Origin: Pyricularia pennisetigena
Lineage: Eukaryota; Ascomycota; Sordariomycetes; Magnaporthales; Pyriculariaceae
DNA: 64,000 nt
NCBI RefSeq assembly: GCF_004337985.1
Contig: NC_043744.1
Coordinates: 2,454,408-2,518,407, forward strand
Direction: 5' to 3'
A program made the position numbers and the translations under genes. This document shows, one piece after another, positions 1-11,119 of the stretch. Below the pieces are notes generated by a model that saw only the letters and a program-made list of their open reading frames with translations, made no database searches and had not been told where the DNA came from. Numbering within the stretch: position 1 is the first letter of the stretch; each line of letters opens with the position of its first letter.

Positions 1-10
1 TTCCTTTCCG

Positions 11-11
<1 letters not shown>

Positions 12-58
<47 letters not shown>
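12..58. repeat. (AC)n microsatellite
   Basis: About 23 uninterrupted AC dinucleotides end 10 nt before the start codon of the first gene, so the repeat probably lies in its 5' UTR or core promoter. Such tracts are length-polymorphic. Confidence 0.95.
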
Positions 59-59
<1 letters not shown>

Positions 60-68
60 CACAACAAA

Positions 69-998
69 ATGTCAACACAATCATCACACCGTCTCTACAT
101 CCTCGACACAGATCTATCAACCAATGTATCTACAAGGAACGGGAGGATATTATCCTGCCGCCCCGACGGCAGCGACCTCCGCACTTTGGTCGACGGCATC
201 AAAAACCTCCCAGACGGCATCGTCATCGACCACGCTCGCGGCCACATGTACTGGACCAGCATGGGCACCAGCTTATCGGTGGATGGCGGGTCCATCGAGC
301 GCGCCAACCTGGACGGCTCAGACCACAAGACCGTGGTCGCGCCAGGAACCGTCGGCGTCTTCACCCCGAAGCAGATCACCCTCGCCCGCCGCAGCCGCAA
401 GCTCTACTGGTGCGACAGGGAGGGGATGAAGGTCATGCGGGCCGACGCCGATGGCTCCAACGTCGAAGTGCTGTGCTCGACGGGTGACGCGGCCGTCGAG
501 GTCGAGAGGTGCGACCAGACGAGGTGGTGCGTCGGCGTGGCCGTCGACGAGGATCGCGGCTTTGTCTACTGGACGCAAAAGGGCCCGTCCAAGGGCGACA
601 AGGGGCGCATCTTCCGTGCTCCCATCGGCCAGTCGCCGTTCGCGCCCGACGACGTCGAGGTTCTGATCGACGGGCTGCCGGAACCCATCGATCTCGAGGT
701 GGACGAGGAGACGGGCACGCTTTACTGGACCGACAGGGGCGATCCGCCGACGGGGAACTCGCTCAACAGCGTCAGCGTTGCTGCCGTGGAGGGGCTTAAG
801 AATGGGACCGCCAGGGGCCAGGTCCGAGCCCTGGCGAGGAGGCTGCACGAGGCCATCGGGTTGACCTTGCATAAGAGCGAGGGCATATGCTATGTTACGG
901 ATCTGGCGGGAGGCGTATACGCGGTTGATATAAAAAATAGCCAGAAGACTGTAATTTTCAGCGAGTTGGGAGATATTACTGGCATTGCGCTGGCTTGA
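69..998 (+). CDS. YWTD-repeat (LDL-receptor class B) beta-propeller protein
   Basis: Single-exon gene for 309 residues. The chain carries regularly spaced LDL-receptor class B (YWTD) signatures: MYWTS near residue 60, LYWCD near 112, VYWTQ near 166 and LYWTD near 218, each preceded by an acidic/glycine turn. This spacing is what a six-bladed YWTD propeller gives. There is no signal peptide, no membrane segment and no EGF module, so unlike animal LDL receptors it is probably a free-standing intracellular propeller. Such short YWTD proteins are common and uncharacterised in filamentous fungi; a binding or hydrolase-like role is possible but not shown. The start is the first ATG after the AC repeat (context AAAATGTC). 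The next gene is convergent, about 400 nt downstream. Confidence 0.8.
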   Translation: MSTQSSHRLYILDTDLSTNVSTRNGRILSCRPDGSDLRTLVDGIKNLPDGIVIDHARGHMYWTSMGTSLSVDGGSIERANLDGSDHKTVVAPGTVGVFTPKQITLARRSRKLYWCDREGMKVMRADADGSNVEVLCSTGDAAVEVERCDQTRWCVGVAVDEDRGFVYWTQKGPSKGDKGRIFRAPIGQSPFAPDDVEVLIDGLPEPIDLEVDEETGTLYWTDRGDPPTGNSLNSVSVAAVEGLKNGTARGQVRALARRLHEAIGLTLHKSEGICYVTDLAGGVYAVDIKNSQKTVIFSELGDITGIALA

Positions 999-1402
999 TA
1001 CAAGAGACTTTATCTTCACAACTCAAGACAGCGAGCATAAAGTTATTCTACAGGACAGCATTTATAGACCGCAATCAGCATAGTAAACAAGGTTATACCG
1101 ACGCAATATCATCATGTGAGGTTGCTGACTGTCTGATACCTATCTCGCAATTCACAAGTACACACTGAGAAACGGAAAAGTCACTATTAACGTCTTGATT
1201 ACCACCCGCAGACAATGGTATCAATATGCGATAAACAAGAAAAAAAAGAAGAAAAAAAGAATTCAAGCGAGCTGATGCTCTCTTGAGCTGCTCGGTATAA
1301 CCGGCCAGAAACATAAATATGGGATACATCAGACTGGAGATGTGACAGCTTACAACGTATAAGAGAGGTGGCAATGAAAATGAAAGCTAAGAAAAATACG
1401 GG
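999..1402. other. convergent 3' spacer
   Basis: Spacer between two convergent genes. It is A/T-rich with a purine-rich patch near 1230-1260. No coding frame or RNA gene is seen; it presumably holds both 3' UTRs. Confidence 0.7.
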
Positions 1403-4400
1403 TTATATCCTCAGCCCTCGAGTCCTCCCTGGAATCGGCATACGAGCCCGGTCCGGGGATGCGATGAGAAACCCGTCCTGGTCATACAGCCCCAGACTAT
1501 CAACACTTCTCCTGTCCGGGCTAACATCAACCCCATCCATGGCTGCCATGTTCGCACTCCTTGCATGCATGTTCCACTGGTATCCCACTGGAAACCTGGA
1601 GGGTGTGTCATTCTCCTCGTGTCCGCTGCCACGCTTCTCCAGGTTGCCAAGGTCGTTGAGAAAGCGCCCCGAAACCGCTGCCCGAAAGCTGCCCGACAGC
1701 CTGTCGAAATCTAGCTTGGGCATCTTGAGCTGCATCAGCTGGTCGTCCGTATCCTCAACTGGCGACGGTTGGGCTGGCGGCGAACAAGACGACTGCCGTT
1801 CATCACAACCACCCCAGATTGACATGGCACATCCACGCGGTGTTAATGCACTGCTGGGTGGCGACTGTGGTGGTGATGACGACTGCGCGTTCTGCGGCGC
1901 CGCCTCCGTTTCTTCACCGCTGGCCACAGCTTCTCCCAGCGACAGGTAGTTTCTCGACCCGACCGGTCTTGCCGATGGGCGAAAGCCGCCACCCCTGAGT
2001 TGGGGCAGCGTCGGGCTCGCAGGGCCATTTTTGGCCACGGTCGATGGCTGCGATGATGAGTTGCTGTACGCGCTCACCTGGCTGTTCATACGCCTCAGCT
2101 CTGCAATGGCACTCGTCATGAGGAACTTTTTGTTTGCCCCTGTCGGGCTGGCAGCTTGCTCACCCAACAAAACGCTTGATCGTGTAGGCATGCAAGAACT
2201 AAGCGGTGATGGCTCAACATGTCGCTTTGTAACCTTAACCGTATCCTTCTCCTCGAATGGACTCCCCTCTCGTATCCTTACAACCTCTGGAAGTGGTGGT
2301 TGGGCTGGCTGGTACTGATAAGCAGCTCTTTCAAGATTGACGACGTCTGTATACTGTGAATATATTGAAGAGGCGGTGGAGAGGGCCCGGTTACCCCTGT
2401 GTCCACGCACCTCGGTTGCAAAGTCTCCAGCGGTGGGTCTGGTAATATGTGATGGAGAGGGAATGCTGGGGCTGGGCTGGGGACTGGGTGTTACGATGGA
2501 TACGTAGTCATCCTCTTCGAAGCCCAGAGTTGGCGACCATGTCCTGTCGAGATTCTCGATTCTGAGTTCCAGAGGAGGTGGAACAACTTTAACACGGCCG
2601 GCTGAAGGGCAGTCAATGTCGCTATCGCTGAACATGCTTGTGCTGAACAATGACTGCCTGGAGTTCATGGTGCTTGGGCTGGTGATCACTACAGTTGGCT
2701 TTGGCGGCGTAGCAGCTTCGTCTTTATCACTGCTCACTGGCGACACTTTCCGAAGCGTTGGCGCTGGGAAAATGCTGGTTCTATGGCGTGCTGGTGTGAC
2801 GTAGACGTTTTCCAATGGCAACCCCTTGGATGATTGACTGCCAGTACTCTTGGGTCTAGGGCTTCCGTTGGGTGAGATGCTCGACAGAGGCATGCCGTCA
2901 CCGCCCTTATCAGGCGACGAGGAGCTTGGTGATGGAAGCCTCGGCGGTCGGTTAAGCACCAACTTGGGCGGCCCAACAGAAGCCACTCTTGCGTTCCCAA
3001 CCCGCAATTTTTCTGGACTGCATGCGGCTTTCTGGCCGATCTTTGAGGTGTAATTATCCAAGGAGAAAGGGTCAGATGCTGTAATCTGGTTCACGTCCGA
3101 AATGCTGGTTGATGGGTGACTGGTGATCTGGGTAATGTTGTCATTACTGCTGCTCTCATCCTCGCTGTATACTGTAGACAGCGATGATGAAATGCTGCTG
3201 GGCGAAGAGGACATCTGAGCTCGAATTTCTTGACGGGATAGACTCCTGCTAGGGCTCGAGATACCCCTGGGTAGACCAGCCATGGCATCCGCGTCATCTG
3301 CATCGGCAAATGCCGCGAGGTTATGCATGCTCTCTGACTCTGTCATGACGGACGAAACAGAGTCCTTGCTGTCGTGGGCATGGCAAGGCGTTGACGGCTG
3401 CGACTTGCCAGACTTGGTCGGACTTGGTGTGCGACTGCGATCGTCTTTGTGCTGGCCCCTGTGATCATGGACATCATCACCCCCTGGCAGGCCGCGCTTG
3501 CCGATGCTTTCCGTGCTCCTACTTGTGCTGGTGTTCCGCCTCTTGACCGGCGATGCACCCGCCCGGTTTCTTCGTGCAACACCCGTAATGGTCCCTTGCT
3601 CCAGGCGCATTTCCGTTTGGGCCAATATTTGCGATAGAGTCGAGTCGGTGGATGATTGTCGCCCTCGTGCCGTCGACGGCCGTCTGTGATTCCCGTCATG
3701 CCTGCCATCTTCGTGGCAGTTTTTCAGTCGTAGGGGGGAGTCCTGGCCTTCTTGTCGTTGCGCTCCATACCCGTGCGATCGAGGGGGCTGTGGTAGGCTC
3801 CTCACCGCGCCGTTATCAACAAACATCTGCTCGCCTTGTTGACTATGATGGCTTTCCGTGTGGTGATGCAGCTTGGGCAAAGTCGGTACCATGGTCTTGA
3901 GGGGCCAAGAGTCCCGTATCCATTTCTTTCCGCTGGTGTCCTTGTGCATCTTGACCTTTGGTCCGTGGATGGCATCCTCATCTATCCAGCTCGAGTTTCG
4001 TCTCCTTGGACTGCCTCCCGCGTCACCAGCTACCCTTTTACTCCCGACACTCACACCCCCGAAAAAGTTAACAAACGAAGCCCGGCGCGAAGTGATGGGT
4101 GGAAGGACTGGTAGTGGTATTCTGTGGATCGGTGATGGCGAACGATCACTCAGCATGTTCTCGGGCATGTCGCGCTTTCGCAACTTGTTAGGGCTACCCA
4201 CTCGTTCCTCGTCCACGTCCTCTTCCAAAACCAGTCCCCGGGCCTGGAGAGAATTGCGGCGCTTCACAGCCCTTCTCTTTCCAAGCCAGACGAGGCCGAA
4301 GCCGAGAATCAGGAAGAGCACAAATGCTGACCCAAGCGCTATGCCGACCATGGCCCCGAGTGGCACATCCGGCTCCTCTTCCGTCGAGAGCGACTGCCTC

Positions 4401-4441
4401 TCCGCTATATGAGTATCTCTGGCCATGTCTGCGCTGTTCAT
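1403..4441 (-). CDS. single-pass membrane protein with long disordered Ser/Pro-rich cytoplasmic tail
   Basis: Uninterrupted frame. The first ATG is at 4441, giving 1012 residues; the frame stays open 30 codons upstream but without an ATG. A short acidic N-terminus is followed by one strong membrane segment at about residues 28-53 (GAMVGIALGSAF..), then a basic stop-transfer (GKRRAVKRR). This predicts a type I/III topology with some 950 residues in the cytoplasm. The tail is Ser/Pro/Thr-rich with many SP/TP sites and no recognisable folded domain. No signal peptide is visible, so an upstream spliced exon is possible (see findings). I do not recognise the family; fungal proteins of this shape are often wall-stress-sensor-like or polarity scaffolds, which is inference only. 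Confidence 0.75.
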   Translation of the reverse strand: MNSADMARDTHIAERQSLSTEEEPDVPLGAMVGIALGSAFVLFLILGFGLVWLGKRRAVKRRNSLQARGLVLEEDVDEERVGSPNKLRKRDMPENMLSDRSPSPIHRIPLPVLPPITSRRASFVNFFGGVSVGSKRVAGDAGGSPRRRNSSWIDEDAIHGPKVKMHKDTSGKKWIRDSWPLKTMVPTLPKLHHHTESHHSQQGEQMFVDNGAVRSLPQPPRSHGYGAQRQEGQDSPLRLKNCHEDGRHDGNHRRPSTARGRQSSTDSTLSQILAQTEMRLEQGTITGVARRNRAGASPVKRRNTSTSRSTESIGKRGLPGGDDVHDHRGQHKDDRSRTPSPTKSGKSQPSTPCHAHDSKDSVSSVMTESESMHNLAAFADADDADAMAGLPRGISSPSRSLSRQEIRAQMSSSPSSISSSLSTVYSEDESSSNDNITQITSHPSTSISDVNQITASDPFSLDNYTSKIGQKAACSPEKLRVGNARVASVGPPKLVLNRPPRLPSPSSSSPDKGGDGMPLSSISPNGSPRPKSTGSQSSKGLPLENVYVTPARHRTSIFPAPTLRKVSPVSSDKDEAATPPKPTVVITSPSTMNSRQSLFSTSMFSDSDIDCPSAGRVKVVPPPLELRIENLDRTWSPTLGFEEDDYVSIVTPSPQPSPSIPSPSHITRPTAGDFATEVRGHRGNRALSTASSIYSQYTDVVNLERAAYQYQPAQPPLPEVVRIREGSPFEEKDTVKVTKRHVEPSPLSSCMPTRSSVLLGEQAASPTGANKKFLMTSAIAELRRMNSQVSAYSNSSSQPSTVAKNGPASPTLPQLRGGGFRPSARPVGSRNYLSLGEAVASGEETEAAPQNAQSSSPPQSPPSSALTPRGCAMSIWGGCDERQSSCSPPAQPSPVEDTDDQLMQLKMPKLDFDRLSGSFRAAVSGRFLNDLGNLEKRGSGHEENDTPSRFPVGYQWNMHARSANMAAMDGVDVSPDRRSVDSLGLYDQDGFLIASPDRARMPIPGRTRGLRI

Positions 4442-5535
4442 GTTGAATAATATTTGGTCGTCTTGTGCAAGATTGAGGGTCTGGTGGAAACAAATCGAAT
4501 AGTCAACCTCACTAAGCTCAGCAAGTCTCAACGTTGTTCACCGCCATCAAGCGGAGTCCCAAATACACAGATGAGGATTATCATGAAAACCAAAACACAA
4601 ATCTGGCGAACAAGACACCCACCCTCGAGGGATTCCCTCGTGTTCTTTGAGCCATCTCAGATTAAAATGAGTAGAGCAAAGAGACTAGACAAGGCTTACC
4701 CACGGAAGGAATCACAACAGAGGCTGGAATTGACCTTGGAATGGGTTGTCCTGGACGGCTTCATTCCAACTAGTTGCTGGATATGAGACACCTTTCTGTT
4801 AAGGGCATGCCGTTCAATTATTCGCTGTACCTGTCGATCGATGTTTGTTAGTACCGAAAACCCGGACACTGGCATGTCAGTTGCCGCAGATGGTACGAAT
4901 GCCAAATGAGCGATATCGTTCCAGCCTTTTACGGCCAGCTTGCTGTCAATCCGCATTTAATTAAAAAAAATATGCCATACGATTCGCGGTCCTATGTCAC
5001 TCTCGGCTTTAGGCGCAAAGCCAACGGACAGGATCGGTCATAAATGTGATGAAATTTCAGTACATAAGAGGGAATGCCCTCCTTCACTTCGTGCCGGCAG
5101 AAAGCAACTTCAACATTGCGATCGTTTTGAATCCTTCATCTAGGCTTTCCTCTTCTGGGTTGCGGTCTGATGAAAGTGCAATTTCGGGCGGTTTTGTTGT
5201 CGAAATAATGCATATATCTTATTCCTCCCAACCGAGTTCTGTATTTGGGTATTTGATAAAAGTACTGCGAATGGGTACAATCATAGCACCACTTGAAACC
5301 TGTCCAGTAGAATGAAATGATCGAGGCAAAATATGATTCAAGGCAAGAAGTAGCATTTGAAAGAAAGATTGCCAAAAAGAAGTTCTCAGAATTTACTGAA
5401 CCGATCCTTAATGAAAATAAACAAAGAAAACCAAAACATAAAAAAAGTTTTTTTTTTTTTTTTTTGCTGCCGACAGGAAGACAACGAGAGCTGACCCTGC
5501 GGTCATCATGTGGGAGAACTTCAGACATGCAGTTA
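4442..5535. other. spacer upstream of the membrane-protein gene
   Basis: Contains the presumed promoter/5' UTR of the membrane-protein gene on the minus strand and the 3' end of the DUF1996 gene. A minus-strand frame at 4956-4706 ends in a good donor-like GTAAGC and could be a 5' exon. A T-run lies at 5447-5465. No other gene is seen. Confidence 0.6.
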
Positions 5536-7435
5536 TCACTGAGCGCGGGCGTGCTTCTGAAGGTGACGCAGCTGTCGGCGGACTAATGGAGGAGGAGCTG
5601 GACCCCCTGCTGTGGTTACAATAACCTCATCCACATACTGGGTGACATATGTGATGTCCTCAACCCAGATAATCTTCTGAACAAGATTTCCAATAGTGAT
5701 GTACTCAGTCCTCACGCCGTCATTGCTCTCCTCGCGAGTGACGGGGGTAGGTGGGGGAGTAATGACAGGCGGTGGAGGGGAAGGAGTTGGGGTAGATGAG
5801 GGAGGAGGAGAGGGAGAAGAGGGAGGAGGAGACTGAGTGGGAGTAGTCGAGGCGGGCTCCGCCTCAGCCTTGACAGATGCAGCACCGTAATCGTCGTCAT
5901 CCTTGGGGTCGGGGTATGGTGTTTGAGTAGCAGCAGCAGCAGCACCTACGCCGTCGCCAGACTGCTTGAACACCTGACCAGGGAGATACTGATCACCAGT
6001 CGGCGTCGCCCCCGGTTGGTAGCTCATAACGGGCACCGAAGGGACCGAAGTGGCACGTGGCGGGTTCTTGTCAGTAGCAGGCTGCGGGCCAACTTGAATG
6101 GGGACATTTCCGGGCAGAGCGGGCAAGCCGGGGCCAGTAACATTCTCCTTAGCCATCATATCTGGAAGCTTGATCTTGCATTGCCCGGCTTTTGCGTCGT
6201 CCTGAATGGTGAAGAGCGGACAATCCTGGATTCTGCCAGAAGGGTTTGTGCAGGTATCGGCAGCTTTCTGCAGGAAGTCGACATCCCAACCAGTCATAAA
6301 ATCAGCGTGGTAGCCAAATCCTATATATGAAGAATCAAGATGCCAACTGTTAGCAAGGATCCCAGTGACGTTGAGTATGCTTAACATGGTTTTAAGTCGT
6401 GCACTAACCCTGAATATCTCCATTGGAGATGACGAACCTGCCAGTGCGGCCCTTGAAGGCAGCCGTGTTCCAGATAATCTCGTAGAAGAGACTGATGAGA
6501 CGTTTAGGGTGGGTCGAGGGGCACGTGCCCGTCATGACCAAGTCCGGGTAGGCAACGTGGGAGCGGTGATCAGGAGAGTCTGTATCTACACCGTTCCAAC
6601 ACGACGGAAACATCATCTCGAAGCGTATGCCATCAGCGCAGTTCGCATCAAGGTACGCCTTGTCAGGAAGAACATGGCGGTAGAGCGAGCCTTCAGGGGC
6701 CTTGGCGTAATTCAGGCAGTTGAATCCTATAGCACGCTGCTGAAGGTCGGGCTGAGAGGTCTGTCCCAGCTTGGCCCAGACTGACTTTTCAGGATCAGGC
6801 TTGCTCACATCACCAAGGGCGTCCGAGTAGTTGCGGCGCAAGCTGTCGCCCGCAATCATGCGAAAACCCTTGGGGAAGGCAATAAGTTTCTCTCCCTGGT
6901 TGGGAAAGAGGAGATAATAACTAGTCAAATAAAGTCAGCACTCCAACGGTCCATTCCAGGTGAGTGGCATCTAAAAGTAGGAGAAGTTGGCGTGGCAAGA
7001 AAGTGATGAGAACACAAATTTGCAAGTCAGAAAAACTCACGCAAGCATGCCACCTTGCTGCTCGACAATCTCAAACTTTCCGGTCGTGGTATCCTCAAAG
7101 AACAGGGACGGATGCCAATAAGCGGACTTGTCCTGAGTAACAGCGCAAGAAGTGCAGTCCGAGGCCATGAGATCGTCGTAAGTGGCATTGTCACCAAAGC
7201 CTGAGGTATACAGGTTAGCAGCAATATCTTCAATGATGATCAGTAACTTTACTAAAATATGGCACTATCTCTTACCTCCACTGCCATGAATCGAATGAAG
7301 GTGCTGTGCAACTTCGCCCGGTGAGATAAGAGGGTCGATACGGGCCAAACCAGACCTAGCGCGGCACTCCATGCGCCAGAATGCATTTGCAGTCAAGGCG
7401 AGGTTGCCTGCAACTATGAGAGTAAAGAGTTTCAT
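5536..7435 (-). CDS. secreted DUF1996 domain protein with Pro-rich C-terminus
   Basis: Four exons: 7435-7276, 7200-7041, 6920-6409 and 6320-5536 (1617 nt, 538 residues). All junctions use GT..AG and keep frame. A signal peptide (residues 1 to about 18, MKLFTLIVAGNLALT..) precedes the DUF1996 hallmark FWRMECRARSG, which then runs through LVMTGTCPSTHPKR and NGDIQGFGYHADFM to about residue 330. DUF1996 proteins are secreted or wall-associated fungal proteins of unknown biochemical role. After the domain come a linker, an acidic patch (DPKDDDDYG), and a strongly Pro/Ser-rich stretch around residues 425-470. The last 60 residues are a structured-looking segment rich in Ile, Val and Tyr. No WSC domain or GPI signal is visible. 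The first 53 residues sit in their own exon. Confidence 0.88.
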
Positions 7436-10400
7436 GTTGAGCAATTCGTAAAAAGGTAGCCGCCTGGGATATTTGAATAAATAATTATTCGGGAGTTGAA
7501 AAGTCGCCTGGTGCTTGATGAGGTTGCGAATCTCAAACAAGCGAGGCGCTTTCAAACCAAGTGGCCTAAATGCCGAGATGGGAGGAATTCGTCGGTGGTT
7601 TCCTCAAACGAAGGCGAGAAACCAAACTCAACACGGGCAGAGTTGCGTGTTCTGGATGTGGTCGATCGTTCGAATCCGTGGCGTTCGTGGAGCGAGGTGG
7701 CAGCGTGCCTTCCCTTTTCGATCGATAAACCCAAGCAGTGTTCTCCACGGGCAACCACACAGCAAAAATAGTCCAGTCCGGCACGCAATAATGATAATAG
7801 GTTGATAACACCACGTCCAGCTGTGGACTTGTTCCTCCGCTGAGCTTTGATCGATCGGGGATATCGAAGGATGAAGGTTGGTTCGAATAGAGTGTGCAAC
7901 AAACAGATGCAAACCTCGACGAGAAAGAATCAGAGCGAGTATCTGAAACTACTCAAGAAATGAATGCGGTCAACACAGGGGGTCGAAAAGAAGGGAATCC
8001 GTCGCAGTCGTCGAAACGAGGAAGAAAAGAGAAAGAAGGACTGTGAGAAAAAGAGGGCTATTGAAGAGAGCGGACGTCGAAATTCCAACCACTGCAAACG
8101 ACGCAGCTGAAGCGAGTGTTGGAGAAAAGAAAAAAAGAAAAAGACCGAAGGGAGGCGTCAAAAGGTAGACAGACGGACGGTCAAGAATTAAAAAAAGAGG
8201 GTGGGAACTTCAAACGAGAGACATAGCTCGTAGATATTACATTGCTCAGATGGGCAAGAAGGTACGTACAAACCCACTTCCCGCCACGCCCAACCAACCG
8301 ATCGGCTCCAATGAACCTGCAGTCTGGGGCAAGGGGCCAAGGAAGGACCCTAACCAGGGTTGCGTACCACACCCCATCCTTGTCCTGACAGGTCACAAGC
8401 GATGTAGTACTGTATGTACTATTTATTTGCAAATCCTCTCTATTTCTAGACTAAAAGACGTCGCAGTAGTAACAGTATTCCAAGTGTTAGCATGGTTGCA
8501 GGACAGTCCGGGAGTCGAATCCTATCGGCAACGTTATTATAATTACATATTACCTTAAATTGTGAAGCTCATACCGTGTATATGTAACACCTGCAGCATT
8601 CGAGTTTCTTACCTACTGTAAGGCACCAATTTGTCTCCGCTACGTCCGCGAGACAGGAATGTTCCGAGGCTGAAATGGATCGCCACCGCCTGCCGTCCTT
8701 TGGTGCGAGCTTCTGTCCTCCCGTGTCTTTGCCGCAGAAGAAATACTTATCTTACTGCACTGCATGCTCCAATGTGCAAGATACCTCGAATATTACATAT
8801 TCTTGAGTTGCTTCTGCCGCACCGATGATCAGGACGCGACCGACCGGCCGGCCAAACCGACCTTGGACTGCCTGCATTTAACAAGTTCCCCACGAAATTC
8901 CCGTGCAAGAGATCCTGCCATAGCCCCCTTCGAAATAAATTAGATTAAAGGAATCTCGTCAAGTTTGGGTCTGTGTGGATTTTGCATCAAGTTAGGAAAA
9001 TCCCAGCCGGGATTGGCGGGGATCGCCTGCACAAACGTTGAAACCCTGCAAGGGGCCAAGAGGGGCGCACGTCTTAGTCTGGAAAATAGGGGTGTTTCCA
9101 CAAAGGTATCGTTTAGCCATGATTCCTTACAAAAAGTACCTCGCATGTACAAGCGAATGAGGCTCCTCGCCCCAGCACTTGCAGAATTAGCCCGAGCGGA
9201 GCCGCGCGGGACCTTGCATTGGGGCGGGCTGCTGTGAGTTGGAACCATTGGTAGGGATCTCCGAGGGAGGCTTTCTCGCCCTATCGATCAGATGACTGTC
9301 ATCTGAAGCCTGGACGTGGTTCGAAGAGACACTTTCATTCCGGTCATGTTCCCCCGCCTCGGCCACGTTTGTAATGTACTGTAATTACCGTGACGGTGCG
9401 CGATCCATAAAGTTCGCCCCGCGGAGTACCCGTCTAGAGTATTTTTCCCGCTACAGTTTAATCTGTTTGCAAGCAAAGAAAAAGGATGCTGGGTCCGTTG
9501 ACGTCAGCAGCGATCTTCATGCGGTTGACCAACTCCATGTTTGGTCACAGTCAATAGAAACTTGTGGGACGCCTGCTCAACTTGTCAGCATCGAGGTAAT
9601 AGTATGGGATGATCCCCATGTTGCAAAGGCCAGTCTACGTCAATGAGGCGTGGGACGGACCAACACTAGCCGAAGTACCCTAGCTTCGCGGCTAGAAGCT
9701 GACCGACGCATCGTGGTAGTTCAGACCAACTAGGTCTAGGTCTATTTAATTAAAGTATATCATTTCCAAGGAAGAGCAGATAAATAACCACTCCTCATGT
9801 TCGGCATGCTACCTGTCAGTTGAGCGTGGGACTGGCTGATGCTAACGCGACATCCCAGAGTTGCACTTGCGAAGTAAAACCCGTCAAAAAAAGACAGGGT
9901 GGCTGACAAGGTTCGTCTCTTTCGAAACGGTTTCAAAAATAGTCGCTAGATGATGCACCCCTCTCACACCCCACCCACTTCAATAACCCCTTTTTATCAA
10001 GCATGCCCATCACACAGGTGATAGCTAGTGTTAGTGCTGGAAGCGCGTTTGCGACAATATTTTGGATTCTATTCTGGATTATTCTACCGTATATTGCCGG
10101 CCGGCACTGGTGCAAAATGGTGCGCTCAGGTGGTTAATCCACTCCTGAGACCGATCGAGAAAAAGGCGATCAGCGGCTTGTGTTTGTTTCCAACAACCAC
10201 GCAGAAAGCCTAGACTTGGCTAAGCTTCTTTTTTGCTTTTTTTTTTTATTAAAAAAAAAAAATTGGGCTCTACCAATGTGTTTCGGTGAGGCTTTGTGTA
10301 CCGGGTTGTTCTGACATTGCTACTCGATACATAAACTTGGGAGGCAAAGAAGTAAACCTTTGAGCCTAAAATCGGTAATAGATGGGCAAATTATATGAAC

Positions 10401-11119
10401 GATCCCTCACAGCTTAACGACCTAATCCAATTGACACTAGAGAAAACAACATTAATCACCATGAAACCGTGATCGACAGATTGTCGTTAATGGCTTGGAA
10501 TCTCTTTCAATCAATTCCATGAGTCGTTTTGGCTCGTCTCAACAATCTGCCTGCGCTATCTCACCTACGGTATTTCAACTGTGGATGCCTTTCCGACCCT
10601 TTTTATAGCCTAGGTACCCATGTGGGCGGGTACCTACCCTGCATACTTGATTGTTTCAAAAGTGGTTCTAATCACTGCCTACGTTCCCAACTCGAGATAG
10701 GTATTTATGCTTGTCCAGATCGCTCCAATACGGCGACGAGTAATGAATTGTCATGAGCCTGCTATAACAAAGTTAATTATTGATGCTATGGTTCTCGACA
10801 GTATTGGTTTTTTTTTGCTGCCCGAAGAGCCTATGTTCACTTTGTAATCGGTCGACTCAACCAGGACAAAATCTTGGCACGCACTGACATTATTTTATTC
10901 ACTCACTGGTGTCTTGACCACCTATACCCCACTTCACGGAGCTACCTGTTACAATACTGCTTTGCAAGCATGTGTCTACAGTGCCTTACTTCACCTCCCT
11001 AACTACATTGCCAACCAAAGATAGCCGAGTTGATAAACCGCCAGAATCTTGAAAATTCTTTTGTGGTTTTGCTGTTGCAAAGATGTTATGACTGTTTTCT
11101 ATAGATCTTGATCGACATA
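7436..11119. other. 3.7-kb gene-free spacer
   Basis: Lies between the DUF1996 start and the auxilin-like start, which diverge. Only short frames without family resemblance are seen on either strand. It holds purine-rich tracts (7970-8170), a T11/A12 palindromic stretch near 10231-10262 and a 9-bp inverted repeat at 10611-10636. No tRNA, transposon ORF or LTR could be recognised. Confidence 0.6.
10611..10636. repeat. 9-bp inverted repeat
   Basis: TAGGTACCC at 10611-10619 and GGGTACCTA at 10628-10636 are perfect reverse complements separated by 8 nt. It lies in the gene-free spacer about 490 nt upstream of the auxilin-like start. Confidence 0.85.

Noticed and set aside
7648..7668. B-box-like GTTCGAATCC near 7653.
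   Set aside because: No acceptor, D or anticodon arm can be folded around it, so it is not a tRNA gene.
9480..9900. Possible solo LTR or repeated block (two segments with GCGTGGGAC-like strings).
   Set aside because: The shared strings are too short and no terminal repeats or target-site duplications could be seen.
11108..11119. Starts at non-ATG codons (for example TTG at 11108, 29034 and 24210).
   Set aside because: Eukaryotic initiation here is better explained by the nearby in-frame ATG codons.
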